Assembly (NCBI RefSeq): GCF_024704385.1
Contig: NZ_JAJDFX010000002.1
Location: forward strand, 3,038,001 to 3,102,000
DNA length: 64,000 bases
Source of the DNA: Cellulomonas sp. P24
GTDB taxonomy: Bacteria; Actinomycetota; Actinomycetes; Actinomycetales; Cellulomonadaceae
Direction of reading: 5' to 3'
Below are positions 55,809 to 64,000 of this stretch, piece by piece. The position numbers were made by a program, and so were the translations under genes. The notes under the pieces were generated by a model. That model saw nothing but the letters and a program-made list of their open reading frames with translations, ran no database searches and had not been told where the DNA came from. Positions within the stretch are counted from its first letter, which is position 1; every line of letters starts with the position of its first letter.

Positions 55809-55840
55809 GGGCCTTGCCGCAAGACCCCCACTGCGCTATA
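55809..55840 (-). promoter_or_regulatory. Rifamycin-associated element (RAE) and -10 box of helR
   Basis: On the minus strand 55828-55809 reads GGGGTCTTGCGGCAAGGCCC, the RAE with one extra T compared with the rph copy. TATAGC (55840-55835) lies 6 nt upstream, the same spacing as for rph. The next 21 bases downstream match the rph leader at 17 positions. The leader to helR is about 155-175 nt. No clear -35. Confidence 0.82.
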
Positions 55841-55946
55841 TCGTGAAAGTGGAGGGACGCGGGAGGTCACCTCGCCGGCCACGACGTCACGGCCCTGGCG
55901 GACGGGCGGCGGCGCCGATGACGGGCGCCGGGCTAGTCTCCGGATC

Positions 55947-56555
55947 ATGGCGCAGCGGCAGGACGCGAGGCGGAACCGGGAGCGTCTCGTGGTGGCCGCC
56001 CGCGAGGTCTTCCAGGAGAGCGGGGCAGCGGCGCCGCTCGATCTCGTCGCACGCCGTGCCGGTGTGGGTCGCGCCACCCTGTACCGCAACTTCCCCGACC
56101 GCGTCGCTCTGCTTGCCACGCTCTTCGAGGAACGGCTCGCAGAGCTCGAGGAGCTCGTCACCTCCTACCGCGGTGACGACGTCTTCGAGCGCCTTGTGGT
56201 CGAGCTCTGCCGGTACGAGCTCGGGATCCCCGGCTTCGGTGCGCTGCTGAGCGGTCTCGCGACCGTGGAGCGGTCAGCGCTGGCTCGGGTCGACGCTGCT
56301 GCCGAGAGTCTTCTGTCGCGGGCGCTCGAGCGCTCGGCCGGCGCCGGCCTGCTGCGTGCGGACCTGCGCGCCGGGGATGGGGTGATGATCGTCGCGATGC
56401 TCAACGGTGTCCTGATCGCGCACGCGGGGGAGGCGCCGCGGGAGGCTGTGGGCCGCGCGCTCGGGCTCGTGCTCGACGGCGTGCGCGCGCCGGCCCGGAT
56501 CGGCGCCCCGGTTCCCGCCCCGATCCCCGGAGCGACCCACGACGGGCCGTCGTGA
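55947..56555 (+). CDS. TetR-family transcriptional regulator
   Basis: The 202-residue protein has a TetR HTH (DLVARRAGVGRATLYRNFPDRVALL, residues ~32-56) and a helical ligand domain, with a Pro/Ala-rich tail. A TAGTCT -10 lies seven bases before ATG 55947, so the mRNA may be leaderless. It is divergent from helR (about 295 bp between start codons) and 146 bp upstream of the flavin dehydrogenase gene on the same strand. I see no matching operator. Confidence 0.85.
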   Translation: MAQRQDARRNRERLVVAAREVFQESGAAAPLDLVARRAGVGRATLYRNFPDRVALLATLFEERLAELEELVTSYRGDDVFERLVVELCRYELGIPGFGALLSGLATVERSALARVDAAAESLLSRALERSAGAGLLRADLRAGDGVMIVAMLNGVLIAHAGEAPREAVGRALGLVLDGVRAPARIGAPVPAPIPGATHDGPS

Positions 56556-56701
56556 CCGCGTGCGCCGTCTCGCTGGCCGCGGCCGGTCTCGCCACGGCTC
56601 GGCCGGTGCGCGCAGGTGGTCCTTGTCGGCTGTCGGTGCGGCCGTCCGAGCGCTAGCGTCGTAACGGACACGGTGTCCGGTACGCGCGGCTGGAGGTTCT
56701 C

Positions 56702-58359
56702 ATGGACCAGGTGGATGTCGTCGTCGTCGGTGCGGGGACGGGGATGCTCGCAGCGATCACCGCGGCCGAGGAGGGCCTCCGGGTCCTCGTCGTGGAGAAG
56801 GCCGCGTACGTCGGCGGCTCGACGTCGCTGTCCGGTGGCGGCTTCTGGGTGCCGGGGAACTCGATCCTCGCCGAGAACGGCCAGCGGGACGACCCCGCGA
56901 GGGTGCGTACGTACCTGCGGGCCGTCACCAAGGGCGAGGTCCCCGACGAGCGATGGCGTTCGCACGTCGAGCACGGTCCGGCGGCGGTCGAGGTGCTGCG
57001 GCGACGGACCCCGCTGAGGTTCCAGTTCATGGCCGAGTACGCGGACTACTTCCCCGAGCTTCCCGGCGGCTCGGCGACCGGCCGGGCGTGCGAGCCCAGG
57101 CCGTTCGACCTCAAGCGCCTGGGACCCGACCGCGACCTCCTTCTCCCCCGACGATGGCGGCCCCGTTCCCGATGCCGATCACGGGTCGCGGCTACAAGTG
57201 GACCAACCTCGTGGCCAGGTCGCCCAAGGGGTTCGTGACCAGTGCCCTGGCAGTCGCCCAGGGCGTGGGCGGTGCGGCGATCCGACGTGAGTACGCGGCC
57301 GGTGGTCAGGCGCTGGCCGCGGGCCTCCTCGCGGGGCTGCGGTCGATGAACGTCCCGGTGTGGACCTCGAGCCCCCTCACGGACCTGGTGGTCGAGGACG
57401 GCCGGGTGGTCGGCGTCGTGGTCAACCACGACGGCAAGGACACCACCGTGAGAGCCCGCGCGGGCGTGGTCCTCGCATCCGGGGGCTTCGACCGGGACGC
57501 CGCGATGCGGCGGACCTACCAGTCGGAGTCGATCGACGGACGCTGGAGCCTGGGGGCTGCCGCCGACACCGGAGAGGTGATCCAGATCGCCGCGTCGCAC
57601 GGCGCCGACCTCGCCTTCATGGACGCGGCCTGGTGGTTCCCGGTCATCCCGCTGCCGGACGGCACGACCGGTCCGATGCTCGCGGAGCGCTCGTTGCCGG
57701 GACAGATCATCGTCAACGGGCACGGCAGGCGGTTCATGGACGAGGCCGTGAACTACATGACCGCCGGCCAGCTGATCATCGCCAAGCACACCGCGGACGA
57801 CCCGCACATCCCTGCCTGGATCGTCTTCGACCAGCGCTACCGCAACCGCTACCTCTTCGGCGGCGCGCTGTTCCCACGCCAGCCGCTGCCGCCGTCCTGG
57901 TACGACGCCGGCATCGCGAAGAAGGGGGCGACGGTCGCGGCGCTCGCGGACGCGCTCGGCATGCCCGACCTGCCGACCACGGTCGACCGGTTCAACCTGC
58001 TCGCGGCCGCCGGTCGTGACGACGACTTCGGTCGTGGCGACTCGGCCTACGACCGGTACTACGGCGACCCCAGGGTCAGCCCGAACCCGTGCCTGGGCCC
58101 GATCGACAGAGGCCCGTTCTACGCGGTCCAGGTGGTGCCCGGCGACCTCGGGACCTGTGGTGGTGTCCGGGCGGACGCGTTCGCCCGCGTGCTACGCCCG
58201 GACGGGTCGGTGATCCCCGGGCTCTACGCGACGGGGAACGCGGCCGGGAACGCATTCGGCCGGGTCTACCCGGGGCCGGGCGCGACCGTGGGTCAGGGGC
58301 TGAGCTTCGGGTACGTCGCCGCTCGGCACCTGGCCGGGAGGTTCGGCGCTATGGAGTAG
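56702..58359 (+). CDS. FAD-dependent dehydrogenase (3-ketosteroid dehydrogenase/fumarate reductase-like), interrupted by a single-base frameshift
   Basis: The protein begins VDVVVVGAGTGMLAAITAAE (dinucleotide-binding site), EKAAYVGGSTSLSGGGFWVP, and ends GLYATGNAAGNAFGRVYPGP with VGQGLSFGYVA, as in KstD-type flavoenzymes. The frame breaks after DLLLP at the five-C run 57145-57149; one more base joins it to PTMAAPFPMPITGRGYKW. The repaired length is about 552 residues. It could be a ketosteroid delta-1 dehydrogenase, but related enzymes act on other cyclic ketones and no steroid genes lie nearby. Confidence 0.8.
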
Positions 58360-58372
58360 CAGCGTCGGCAGG

Positions 58373-59251
58373 TCAGGCGACCTGGACCGAGCGGATCGAG
58401 TTGCCGAACCAGAACCGCTCGATCGCGGTGGTCGGCGGCGCCTCGGGGTCCGTGGCCGCGCCGAGCGTGAGCAGGAGCGGCACGTAGTGGTCGGCCGTCA
58501 CGTGCGCGATCGCTGCGCCAGGTGCCTTGGCCCGGTAGTCGGTCAACGCGTCGACGTCGCCCCGGGCGAGGGCGTCGGCGGCCCACTGGTCGAAGGCGCG
58601 GGTGTGCCCGGCGAGGGCGGGGTCGGCGAACACCGCGAAGCTGTGGGTCATGAACCCCGACCCGATCACGAGGATCCCCTCGTCGCGCAACGGTCGCAGG
58701 CGCTCCCCGAGGGCGAACAGGGCCTGGGGGTCGAGCGAGGGCATGCTCACCTGGACCACCGGGACGTCGGCCGCGGGGAACATGGCCATCAGCGGGATGA
58801 ACGCGCCGTGGTCCAGGCCGCGGCCGGTGTGCTGGTGCAGCGGTGTGGTGGAGCCGAGGGTGGCGGCGATGCGCTGGGCGAGCCGCGTCGCGTCGGGGGT
58901 GGGGTAGCGCAGCGTGTAGTACCGCGGGTGGAAGCCGCCGAAGTCGTAGTACAGCGGCGTGCCGGCTGCGCTCGCGGAGATCGCCACGGGGGCGTTCTCC
59001 CAGTGTGCGGACACCACCACGATGCCCCGCGGCTTCGGCATGGTCTGCGCCCAGGCGAACAGGTCGTCGAGCCACTGCGGGTCGTCGAGGACCGGTGGCG
59101 CTCCGTGGCTGAGGAACAGCGCGGGCAGCCGACCGTCCGCCGGCTCCCAGGTGCGCTGCGCGCGGGCCAGGGGGAGGACCCGCGCGAGCAGGTCGTCGTA
59201 CGCCCCGGCCGGGACGGCGGGGTCGAACGGATCGTGGCTGGTGCCGGTCAT
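58373..59251 (-). CDS. Class III extradiol dioxygenase (4,5-DOPA dioxygenase, YgiD/LigB-like)
   Basis: The 292-residue product has FLSHGAPPVL with the first metal His near 48, VVVSAHWE with the second near 80, DHGAFIPL near 147 and HVTADHYVPLLLTLGA near 250. This is the DODA-type LigB fold using Fe(II) or Zn(II). Family members open catechol rings. It may act in aromatic degradation; a DoxX gene lies 67 bp upstream on the same strand and could be co-transcribed. Confidence 0.9.
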   Translation of the reverse strand: MTGTSHDPFDPAVPAGAYDDLLARVLPLARAQRTWEPADGRLPALFLSHGAPPVLDDPQWLDDLFAWAQTMPKPRGIVVVSAHWENAPVAISASAAGTPLYYDFGGFHPRYYTLRYPTPDATRLAQRIAATLGSTTPLHQHTGRGLDHGAFIPLMAMFPAADVPVVQVSMPSLDPQALFALGERLRPLRDEGILVIGSGFMTHSFAVFADPALAGHTRAFDQWAADALARGDVDALTDYRAKAPGAAIAHVTADHYVPLLLTLGAATDPEAPPTTAIERFWFGNSIRSVQVA

Positions 59252-59318
59252 GGTCGGTGCTCTCCTCCGCAGGTGATGGCGTCGCAGGCCGGGCCCGCGG
59301 ACCCGGCCCGCGACCGTA

Positions 59319-59690
59319 CTAGAAGCTCCAGGAGCCGAAGCGACCCCAGGCGATCACGACCGCGATCGCGAGCAGCACGACGTTGACGACGATCTGCTGC
59401 GGCTCCGAGCGGCGGGCGTGGGTGACGGCGGCGCCGACCATGACCAGGCCCAGGCCCACCGCGGCCAGCGGGGTCAGCACGGTCGCGATCCCGGTGGCGG
59501 CGGGCAGGATCAGCCCCAGGGCACCGAGGACCTCGACGGTGCCGATGAACCTGACCATCGGTGCCGAGACGTCGGCGACCCAGCCCATGGTCGTCTCGAG
59601 CCTCTCCTTCGGCTGGCTGAGCTTCATGCCTCCGGCGGCGAGGAACGCGAGCGCGAGCAGGGACTGCAGGATCCACAGGACGGTGTTCAC
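59319..59690 (-). CDS. DoxX family membrane protein
   Basis: The 123-residue protein has four hydrophobic helices and the DoxX pattern LALAFLAAGGMKLSQPKERL and GTVEVLGALGLILPAATG. DoxX-like proteins are thought to support quinone or thiol redox chemistry in the membrane. It is flanked by a dioxygenase and a quinone oxidoreductase on the same strand, 67 bp and 39 bp away, likely one MarR-controlled operon. Confidence 0.88.
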   Translation of the reverse strand: MNTVLWILQSLLALAFLAAGGMKLSQPKERLETTMGWVADVSAPMVRFIGTVEVLGALGLILPAATGIATVLTPLAAVGLGLVMVGAAVTHARRSEPQQIVVNVVLLAIAVVIAWGRFGSWSF

Positions 59691-59729
59691 GGGTCTCCTT
59701 CGAGAGGGGTGGTGGGTCGCGGGCCCTGC

Positions 59730-60632
59730 TCAGACCGTGAGGACGACCTTGCCCTGGGCGTGCCCGGCCTGGACGTAGGCGTGGGCCTCGGCGGCCTGCC
59801 TCAGGGGGTACGTGGTGTCGATCCGCGGGGTGTAGGAGCCGGCGGTCCCGAGCTCGGCGGCAAGGGCCAGGTTCGCGGGGGCGTTCGCCGCGCCCTGCAC
59901 CATCGTGACGCCCAGCGCGGCGGCACCGAAGTCGGCGACGGTCGCGACCTTCGCCGGGTCGCCGACGATCGCGACGAGGTCGGCGAGCGAGCCGGACCCG
60001 GCGAGGTCCAGCGCGACGTCCACGCCGCCGGGTGCCACCGCGGCGACCCGGGCGGCCAGACCCTCGCCGTAGGTGACCGGCGTCGCGCCGAGCGAGCGCA
60101 GGAAGTCGTGGTGCCGCTCGCTCGCGGTGCCGATCACGGTCGCGCCGCGGGCGACGGCGATCTCGACGGCGGCCGAACCCACGCCGCCGGCGGCACCCTC
60201 GAGGAGGATCGTGCGACCGGCGAGGTCACCGAGCGCGTCGAGACCGGCGATCGCGGTCGTGGACACCAGGCCGGCGGCGGCCGCCTGCTCGACCGACCAC
60301 GTGGAGGGGACGGGTGCCCAGGCGCCCAGCACCGCAAGATCCGACGCGCTGCCGGACACGGCGAGACCGAACACCTCGTCGCCGACCGTGACGCCTGTCG
60401 TGCCGTCGCCGACCTCGTCGACCACCCCGGCGGCGTCGCTGCCGGGGACGGCCGGGAACGTGGTCGGCATCATCTCGGCGAGGTACCCGGCGCGGATCTT
60501 CCAGTCGATCGGGTTGACGCTGGCGGCCCGGACCCGGATGCGGACCTGTCCGGGTCCCGCGTGCGGCTCGGGGGCGTCCTCGAGCGTCAGCACCTGGGGG
60601 TCGCCGTACTGGTGGAAGCGCACTGCGCGCAT
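59730..60632 (-). CDS. NADP-dependent quinone oxidoreductase (zinc-free MDR)
   Basis: The 300-residue product has RVRAASVNPIDWKIRAGYL (no zinc Cys), VPGSDAAGVVDEVG and ILLEGAAGGVGSAAVEIAVARG with a Rossmann motif. This is the quinone oxidoreductase/zeta-crystallin branch, which reduces quinones or enones with NADPH. ATG 60632 has GGAGG seven bases upstream. It is divergent from a MarR gene, with two inverted copies of a 17-bp element between; electrophile-sensing control is typical of such pairs. Confidence 0.9.
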   Translation of the reverse strand: MRAVRFHQYGDPQVLTLEDAPEPHAGPGQVRIRVRAASVNPIDWKIRAGYLAEMMPTTFPAVPGSDAAGVVDEVGDGTTGVTVGDEVFGLAVSGSASDLAVLGAWAPVPSTWSVEQAAAAGLVSTTAIAGLDALGDLAGRTILLEGAAGGVGSAAVEIAVARGATVIGTASERHHDFLRSLGATPVTYGEGLAARVAAVAPGGVDVALDLAGSGSLADLVAIVGDPAKVATVADFGAAALGVTMVQGAANAPANLALAAELGTAGSYTPRIDTTYPLRQAAEAHAYVQAGHAQGKVVLTV

Positions 60633-60673
60633 CGTGTCTCCTCCGTCCGGGTCCGGTGCTCGACCGTGACCGC

Positions 60674-60729
60674 GATTACTTGATATGGAAACCATCCTGA
60701 CTGGCATTTACTTCCCGTGTCAAGTAATC
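60674..60729. promoter_or_regulatory. Two inverted 17-bp MarR-type operator elements
   Basis: GATTACTTGATATGGAA (60674-60690) and, on the other strand, GATTACTTGACACGGGA (60729-60713) face each other between the divergent oxidoreductase and MarR genes. The second also forms TTACTT-N8-AAGTAA. TTGATA and TTGACA inside them may serve as -35 boxes of the two promoters. Confidence 0.7.
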
Positions 60730-60736
60730 TCGAGGC

Positions 60737-61240
60737 ATGGACGACGACGCACCCCCTCGGTGGCTGACCGACGAGCAGACGCGGGCCTGGATCGCGCTCG
60801 TCTCGACGACTGTCTGGCTGCCCGCCGCGCTCGACGCCCAGCTCCAGCGCGACGCGGGCGTGAGCTTCGTCGAGTACACGGTGCTGTCGTGGTTGTCGAT
60901 GCGCCCGGGGCGCGCGTCGCGCATGAGCGAGATCGCCGCGTTGGCCAACGTCCGGTTGTCCCACCTGTCCCGCATCGCTGCCCGGCTGGAGGGCCGCGGG
61001 TGGATGCGCCGCGAGCCAGATCCCGACGACGGCCGCGCGACGCTCGCGATCCTCACCGACGCCGGGTGGGACAAGGTCGTCGCGACCGCGCCCGGGCATG
61101 TCGCCGAGGTCAGACGTCTCGTGTTCGACGGTCTCACGCCGGCCCAGGTGGACCAGCTCCAGCAGATCGGCACACGCATCGTCCACGCCGCCCAGCCGGA
61201 CCTGTGCCTGCCGGAGCCTGTCCAGGACGTCCCGGGCTGA
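60737..61240 (+). CDS. MarR-family transcriptional regulator
   Basis: The 167-residue product has VSFVEYTVLSWLSMRPGRAS, recognition region VRLSHLSRIAARLEGRGWMRR and the wing EPDPDDGRATLAILTDAG. The helical N-terminal start WLTDEQTRAWIALV is usual in the branch that pairs with oxidoreductases. ATG 60737 is seven bases after the second operator element, so the mRNA leader is short. No redox cysteine cluster is evident; the ligand is unknown. Confidence 0.9.
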   Translation: MDDDAPPRWLTDEQTRAWIALVSTTVWLPAALDAQLQRDAGVSFVEYTVLSWLSMRPGRASRMSEIAALANVRLSHLSRIAARLEGRGWMRREPDPDDGRATLAILTDAGWDKVVATAPGHVAEVRRLVFDGLTPAQVDQLQQIGTRIVHAAQPDLCLPEPVQDVPG

Positions 61241-61320
61241 TCGCGGCGTGATCGCGTTCCGGTCGCGGCGTGCGGAGGGTCCGCCTCGTCTCCCGGGGCG
61301 GACCCTCCGTGCGCGGTTCC

Positions 61321-62346
<1,026 letters not shown>

Positions 62347-62375
62347 TCACGGACCGGGGCTCGCGGCCACCCGCA

Positions 62376-62429
62376 CCAGACGGAACCGATCGGTTCCGTT
62401 TCTGTACGGTACCGATCGGTTCCGTCTGG
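62376..62429. promoter_or_regulatory. Tandem TetR-type operators between gap and a TetR gene
   Basis: Two palindromic sites centre on CCGATCGG: GGAACCGATCGGTTCC (perfect 16 bp) and GGTACCGATCGGTTCC. Each sits in a 23-bp arm, 62376-62398 and 62407-62429, which are inverted copies with one mismatch and an 8-bp spacer. TAGCCT (62442-62447) follows as a -10 for the TetR gene. Confidence 0.75.
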
Positions 62430-62454
62430 TGCAAGGACGACGTAGCCTTCTCAC

Positions 62455-63024
62455 GTGCCGACCAACGCCCGCGAGCGCCTCCTCGCCACTGCGGAGGACC
62501 TCTTCTACGCGCAGGGCACGCGCGCGACCGGGGTCGAGCAGATCCTCGCGGCGAGCGACGTCGGCCGCGCCTCGTTCTACCGGCACTTCACCAGCAAGGA
62601 CGACCTGATCGTCGCCGTGCTCGAGCGTCGACGACAGTACTGGCGGGACGTCGTCGTCCCCGACGTCCGGGCGCGGGGCGGGCACCCGCTCGACGTGTTC
62701 GACCTGCTCGCCGACCGGCTCGAGGAGACCGGCTACCGCGGCTGCGCGTTCCTCAACACCCTCGTCGAGATCCCCGACCCGCAGTCGCCCGCGCACCGGT
62801 GCGCGATCGAGCACAAGGAGGACCAGCGGAGGCTGTTCGCCGAGCTGCTCGCCGAGAACGGCTACGCCGACGCCGACGGCCGGCTCTCCACCCGGCTGCT
62901 GATGCTCTACGACGGAGCGAGCGTCACCGGTCTGCGGGAGAGATCACCTCAGGCCGCGCTCGATGCGCGCGCGGTCGCAGAGCTCCTGCTGTCGGCCGCC
63001 GCGCACCGGCAGCCGGGGACCTAG
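62455..63024 (+). CDS. TetR-family regulator divergent from gap
   Basis: GTG 62455 gives 189 residues with a TetR HTH (EQILAASDVGRASFYRHFTSKDDLI, residues ~28-52) and a C-terminal domain (GYRGCAFLNTLVEIPDP) common in TetR proteins that repress nearby dehydrogenases. The start lies a few bases after its -10, so the mRNA is probably leaderless. The two operators should control both this gene and gap. Confidence 0.88.
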   Translation: MPTNARERLLATAEDLFYAQGTRATGVEQILAASDVGRASFYRHFTSKDDLIVAVLERRRQYWRDVVVPDVRARGGHPLDVFDLLADRLEETGYRGCAFLNTLVEIPDPQSPAHRCAIEHKEDQRRLFAELLAENGYADADGRLSTRLLMLYDGASVTGLRERSPQAALDARAVAELLLSAAAHRQPGT

Positions 63025-63066
63025 AGTTCCGTGCGTGGACGGTCAGAAGCGACACGGAAGGTCGAG

Positions 63067-64000
63067 ATGACGATCGACGAGACGCTCCCGGCGACCGCCG
63101 ACCGGGCCGCTAGCCCGTGGTGGAAGGACGCCGTCGTCTACCAGGTGTACCCACGCTCGTTCCTGGACTCGAACGGCGACGGCATCGGCGACCTCAACGG
63201 CATCACCGCCAAGCTCGACTACCTCCAGACCCTGGGGATCGACGTCGTGTGGCTCAGCCCGCACTTCGACAGCCCGAACGCCGACAACGGCTACGACATC
63301 CGCGACTACCGCGCGGTGATGGCCGAGCTCGGCACCATGGCGGACTTCGACCGGATGCTCGCCGGCATGACGGAGCGCGGCATCCGGCTCGTGATCGACC
63401 TGGTGGTGAACCACACGAGCGACGAGCACCGCTGGTTCGTCGAGAGCCGCCGCGACCGGGACAACCCGTACCGCGACTTCTACATCTGGCGCGACGGTCA
63501 CGACGGCGGCCCCCCGAACAACTACTCGTCGTTCTTCAGCGGCTCGGCCTGGGAGCACGACGACGCCACGGACCAGTACTACCTCCACTACTTCGCCGCC
63601 AAGCAGCCGGACCTCAACTGGGAGAACCCGACGGTCCGCGACGAGGTCGTCGACCTCATGCGGTTCTGGCTGGACAAGGGCGTGGCCGGGTTCCGCATGG
63701 ACGTGATCCCGTTCATCTCCAAGCCGGACGGGCTCCCGGACCTGACGGCCGACGAGCTCGCGCACCCCGAGGTCGTCTACGCGAACGGCCCGCGCCTGCA
63801 CGAGTACCTGCAGGACCTGAACCGACGGGTCCTCGCGCCCTACCAGGCGATGTCCGTCGGCGAGGCATTCGGCGTGGGACTCGACCAGGCGGCGCTGTTC
63901 ACCGACGCGCGGCGCGGCGAGCTGAGCATGATCTTCCACTTCGACATCGTCCGCATGGACCGCGACGGCTGGCGGCAGACGGGCTGGACCCTCCCGCAGC
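63067..64000 (+). CDS. GH13 alpha-glucosidase (oligo-1,6-glucosidase-like), 3' partial
   Basis: ATG 63067, with GGAAGG six bases upstream, opens 311 codons that run off the window end. The GH13 motifs are in order: WWKDAVVYQVYPRSFLDSNG, region I DLVVNHTSDEH, region II GFRMDVIPF with the nucleophile Asp (~220), and region III VGEAFG with the acid/base Glu (~265). The VNHTSDEH and YDIRDY segments fit the oligo-1,6-glucosidase/alpha-glucosidase subgroup. No signal peptide is present, so it is intracellular and acts on imported malto- or isomalto-oligosaccharides. Confidence 0.9.
   Translation, partial: MTIDETLPATADRAASPWWKDAVVYQVYPRSFLDSNGDGIGDLNGITAKLDYLQTLGIDVVWLSPHFDSPNADNGYDIRDYRAVMAELGTMADFDRMLAGMTERGIRLVIDLVVNHTSDEHRWFVESRRDRDNPYRDFYIWRDGHDGGPPNNYSSFFSGSAWEHDDATDQYYLHYFAAKQPDLNWENPTVRDEVVDLMRFWLDKGVAGFRMDVIPFISKPDGLPDLTADELAHPEVVYANGPRLHEYLQDLNRRVLAPYQAMSVGEAFGVGLDQAALFTDARRGELSMIFHFDIVRMDRDGWRQTGWTLPQ

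Overview
The window is very GC-rich (roughly 70% or more by eye), densely coded, uses many GTG starts and 4-nt ATGA/GTGA overlaps, and carries regulator and transporter families typical of Actinobacteria. Short or absent 5' leaders, rifamycin-associated elements (RAE) and a ROK-controlled sugar ABC operon fit a Micrococcales/Cellulomonas-like chromosome; this placement is inference. No rRNA, tRNA, CRISPR array or complete mobile element is visible.

Layout. 1-2576: C-terminal part of a large LuxR-type ATPase regulator. 2771-5561: rifampin phosphotransferase (rph) behind an RAE promoter and a small leader ORF. 5.7-12 kb: YrdB-like membrane protein, MBL-fold hydrolase, frameshifted nucleotidyltransferase, ABC-2 exporter, and a PadR regulator with two unknown membrane proteins. 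12-16.6 kb: TetR and MarR regulators divergent from a drug-type MFS pump and an SRPBCC protein. 16.7-24.4 kb: four-gene ABC/FtsX-type exporter operon behind a perfect 16-bp palindrome. 26.9-36.5 kb: a catabolic block on the minus strand: ROK repressor, sugar-binding lipoprotein, two permeases, family 4 phospho-glycosidase, BadF-type kinase, SIS-domain enzyme, RidA, and a PLP D-serine dehydratase-like enzyme. 36.8-45.4 kb: orphan HicB-like/HTH protein, ABC-2 exporter with a doubled permease, TetR plus DHA2 pump, and TetR plus frameshifted SDR next to a probable IS481 remnant. 45.7-52.9 kb: cyclic-di-GMP section with a c-di-GMP-I riboswitch before a STAS-like protein and a diguanylate cyclase, and later a PAS/degenerate GGDEF/EAL protein with an Arg/Asp repeat tail. 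53.4-55.8 kb: helR (RNA polymerase-protecting HelD-like protein) behind a second RAE. 55.9-64 kb: TetR, frameshifted flavin dehydrogenase, DODA-type dioxygenase, DoxX, quinone oxidoreductase divergent from MarR, gap behind a double TetR-type operator, and the start of a GH13 alpha-glucosidase.

The two RAE genes, about 50 kb apart, form a small rifamycin-response regulon: one product inactivates the drug, the other frees RNA polymerase. They share -10 position, a 6-nt gap to the RAE and a conserved block just downstream. Both also have a short leader ORF that ends at the gene start, and the two leader peptides end in similar sequences. I regard this shared leader arrangement as the most interesting unexplained feature.

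Six genes carry single-base frameshifts, each in a G/C run. This pattern points to base-calling error rather than gene decay, so these genes are annotated as single interrupted CDSs.
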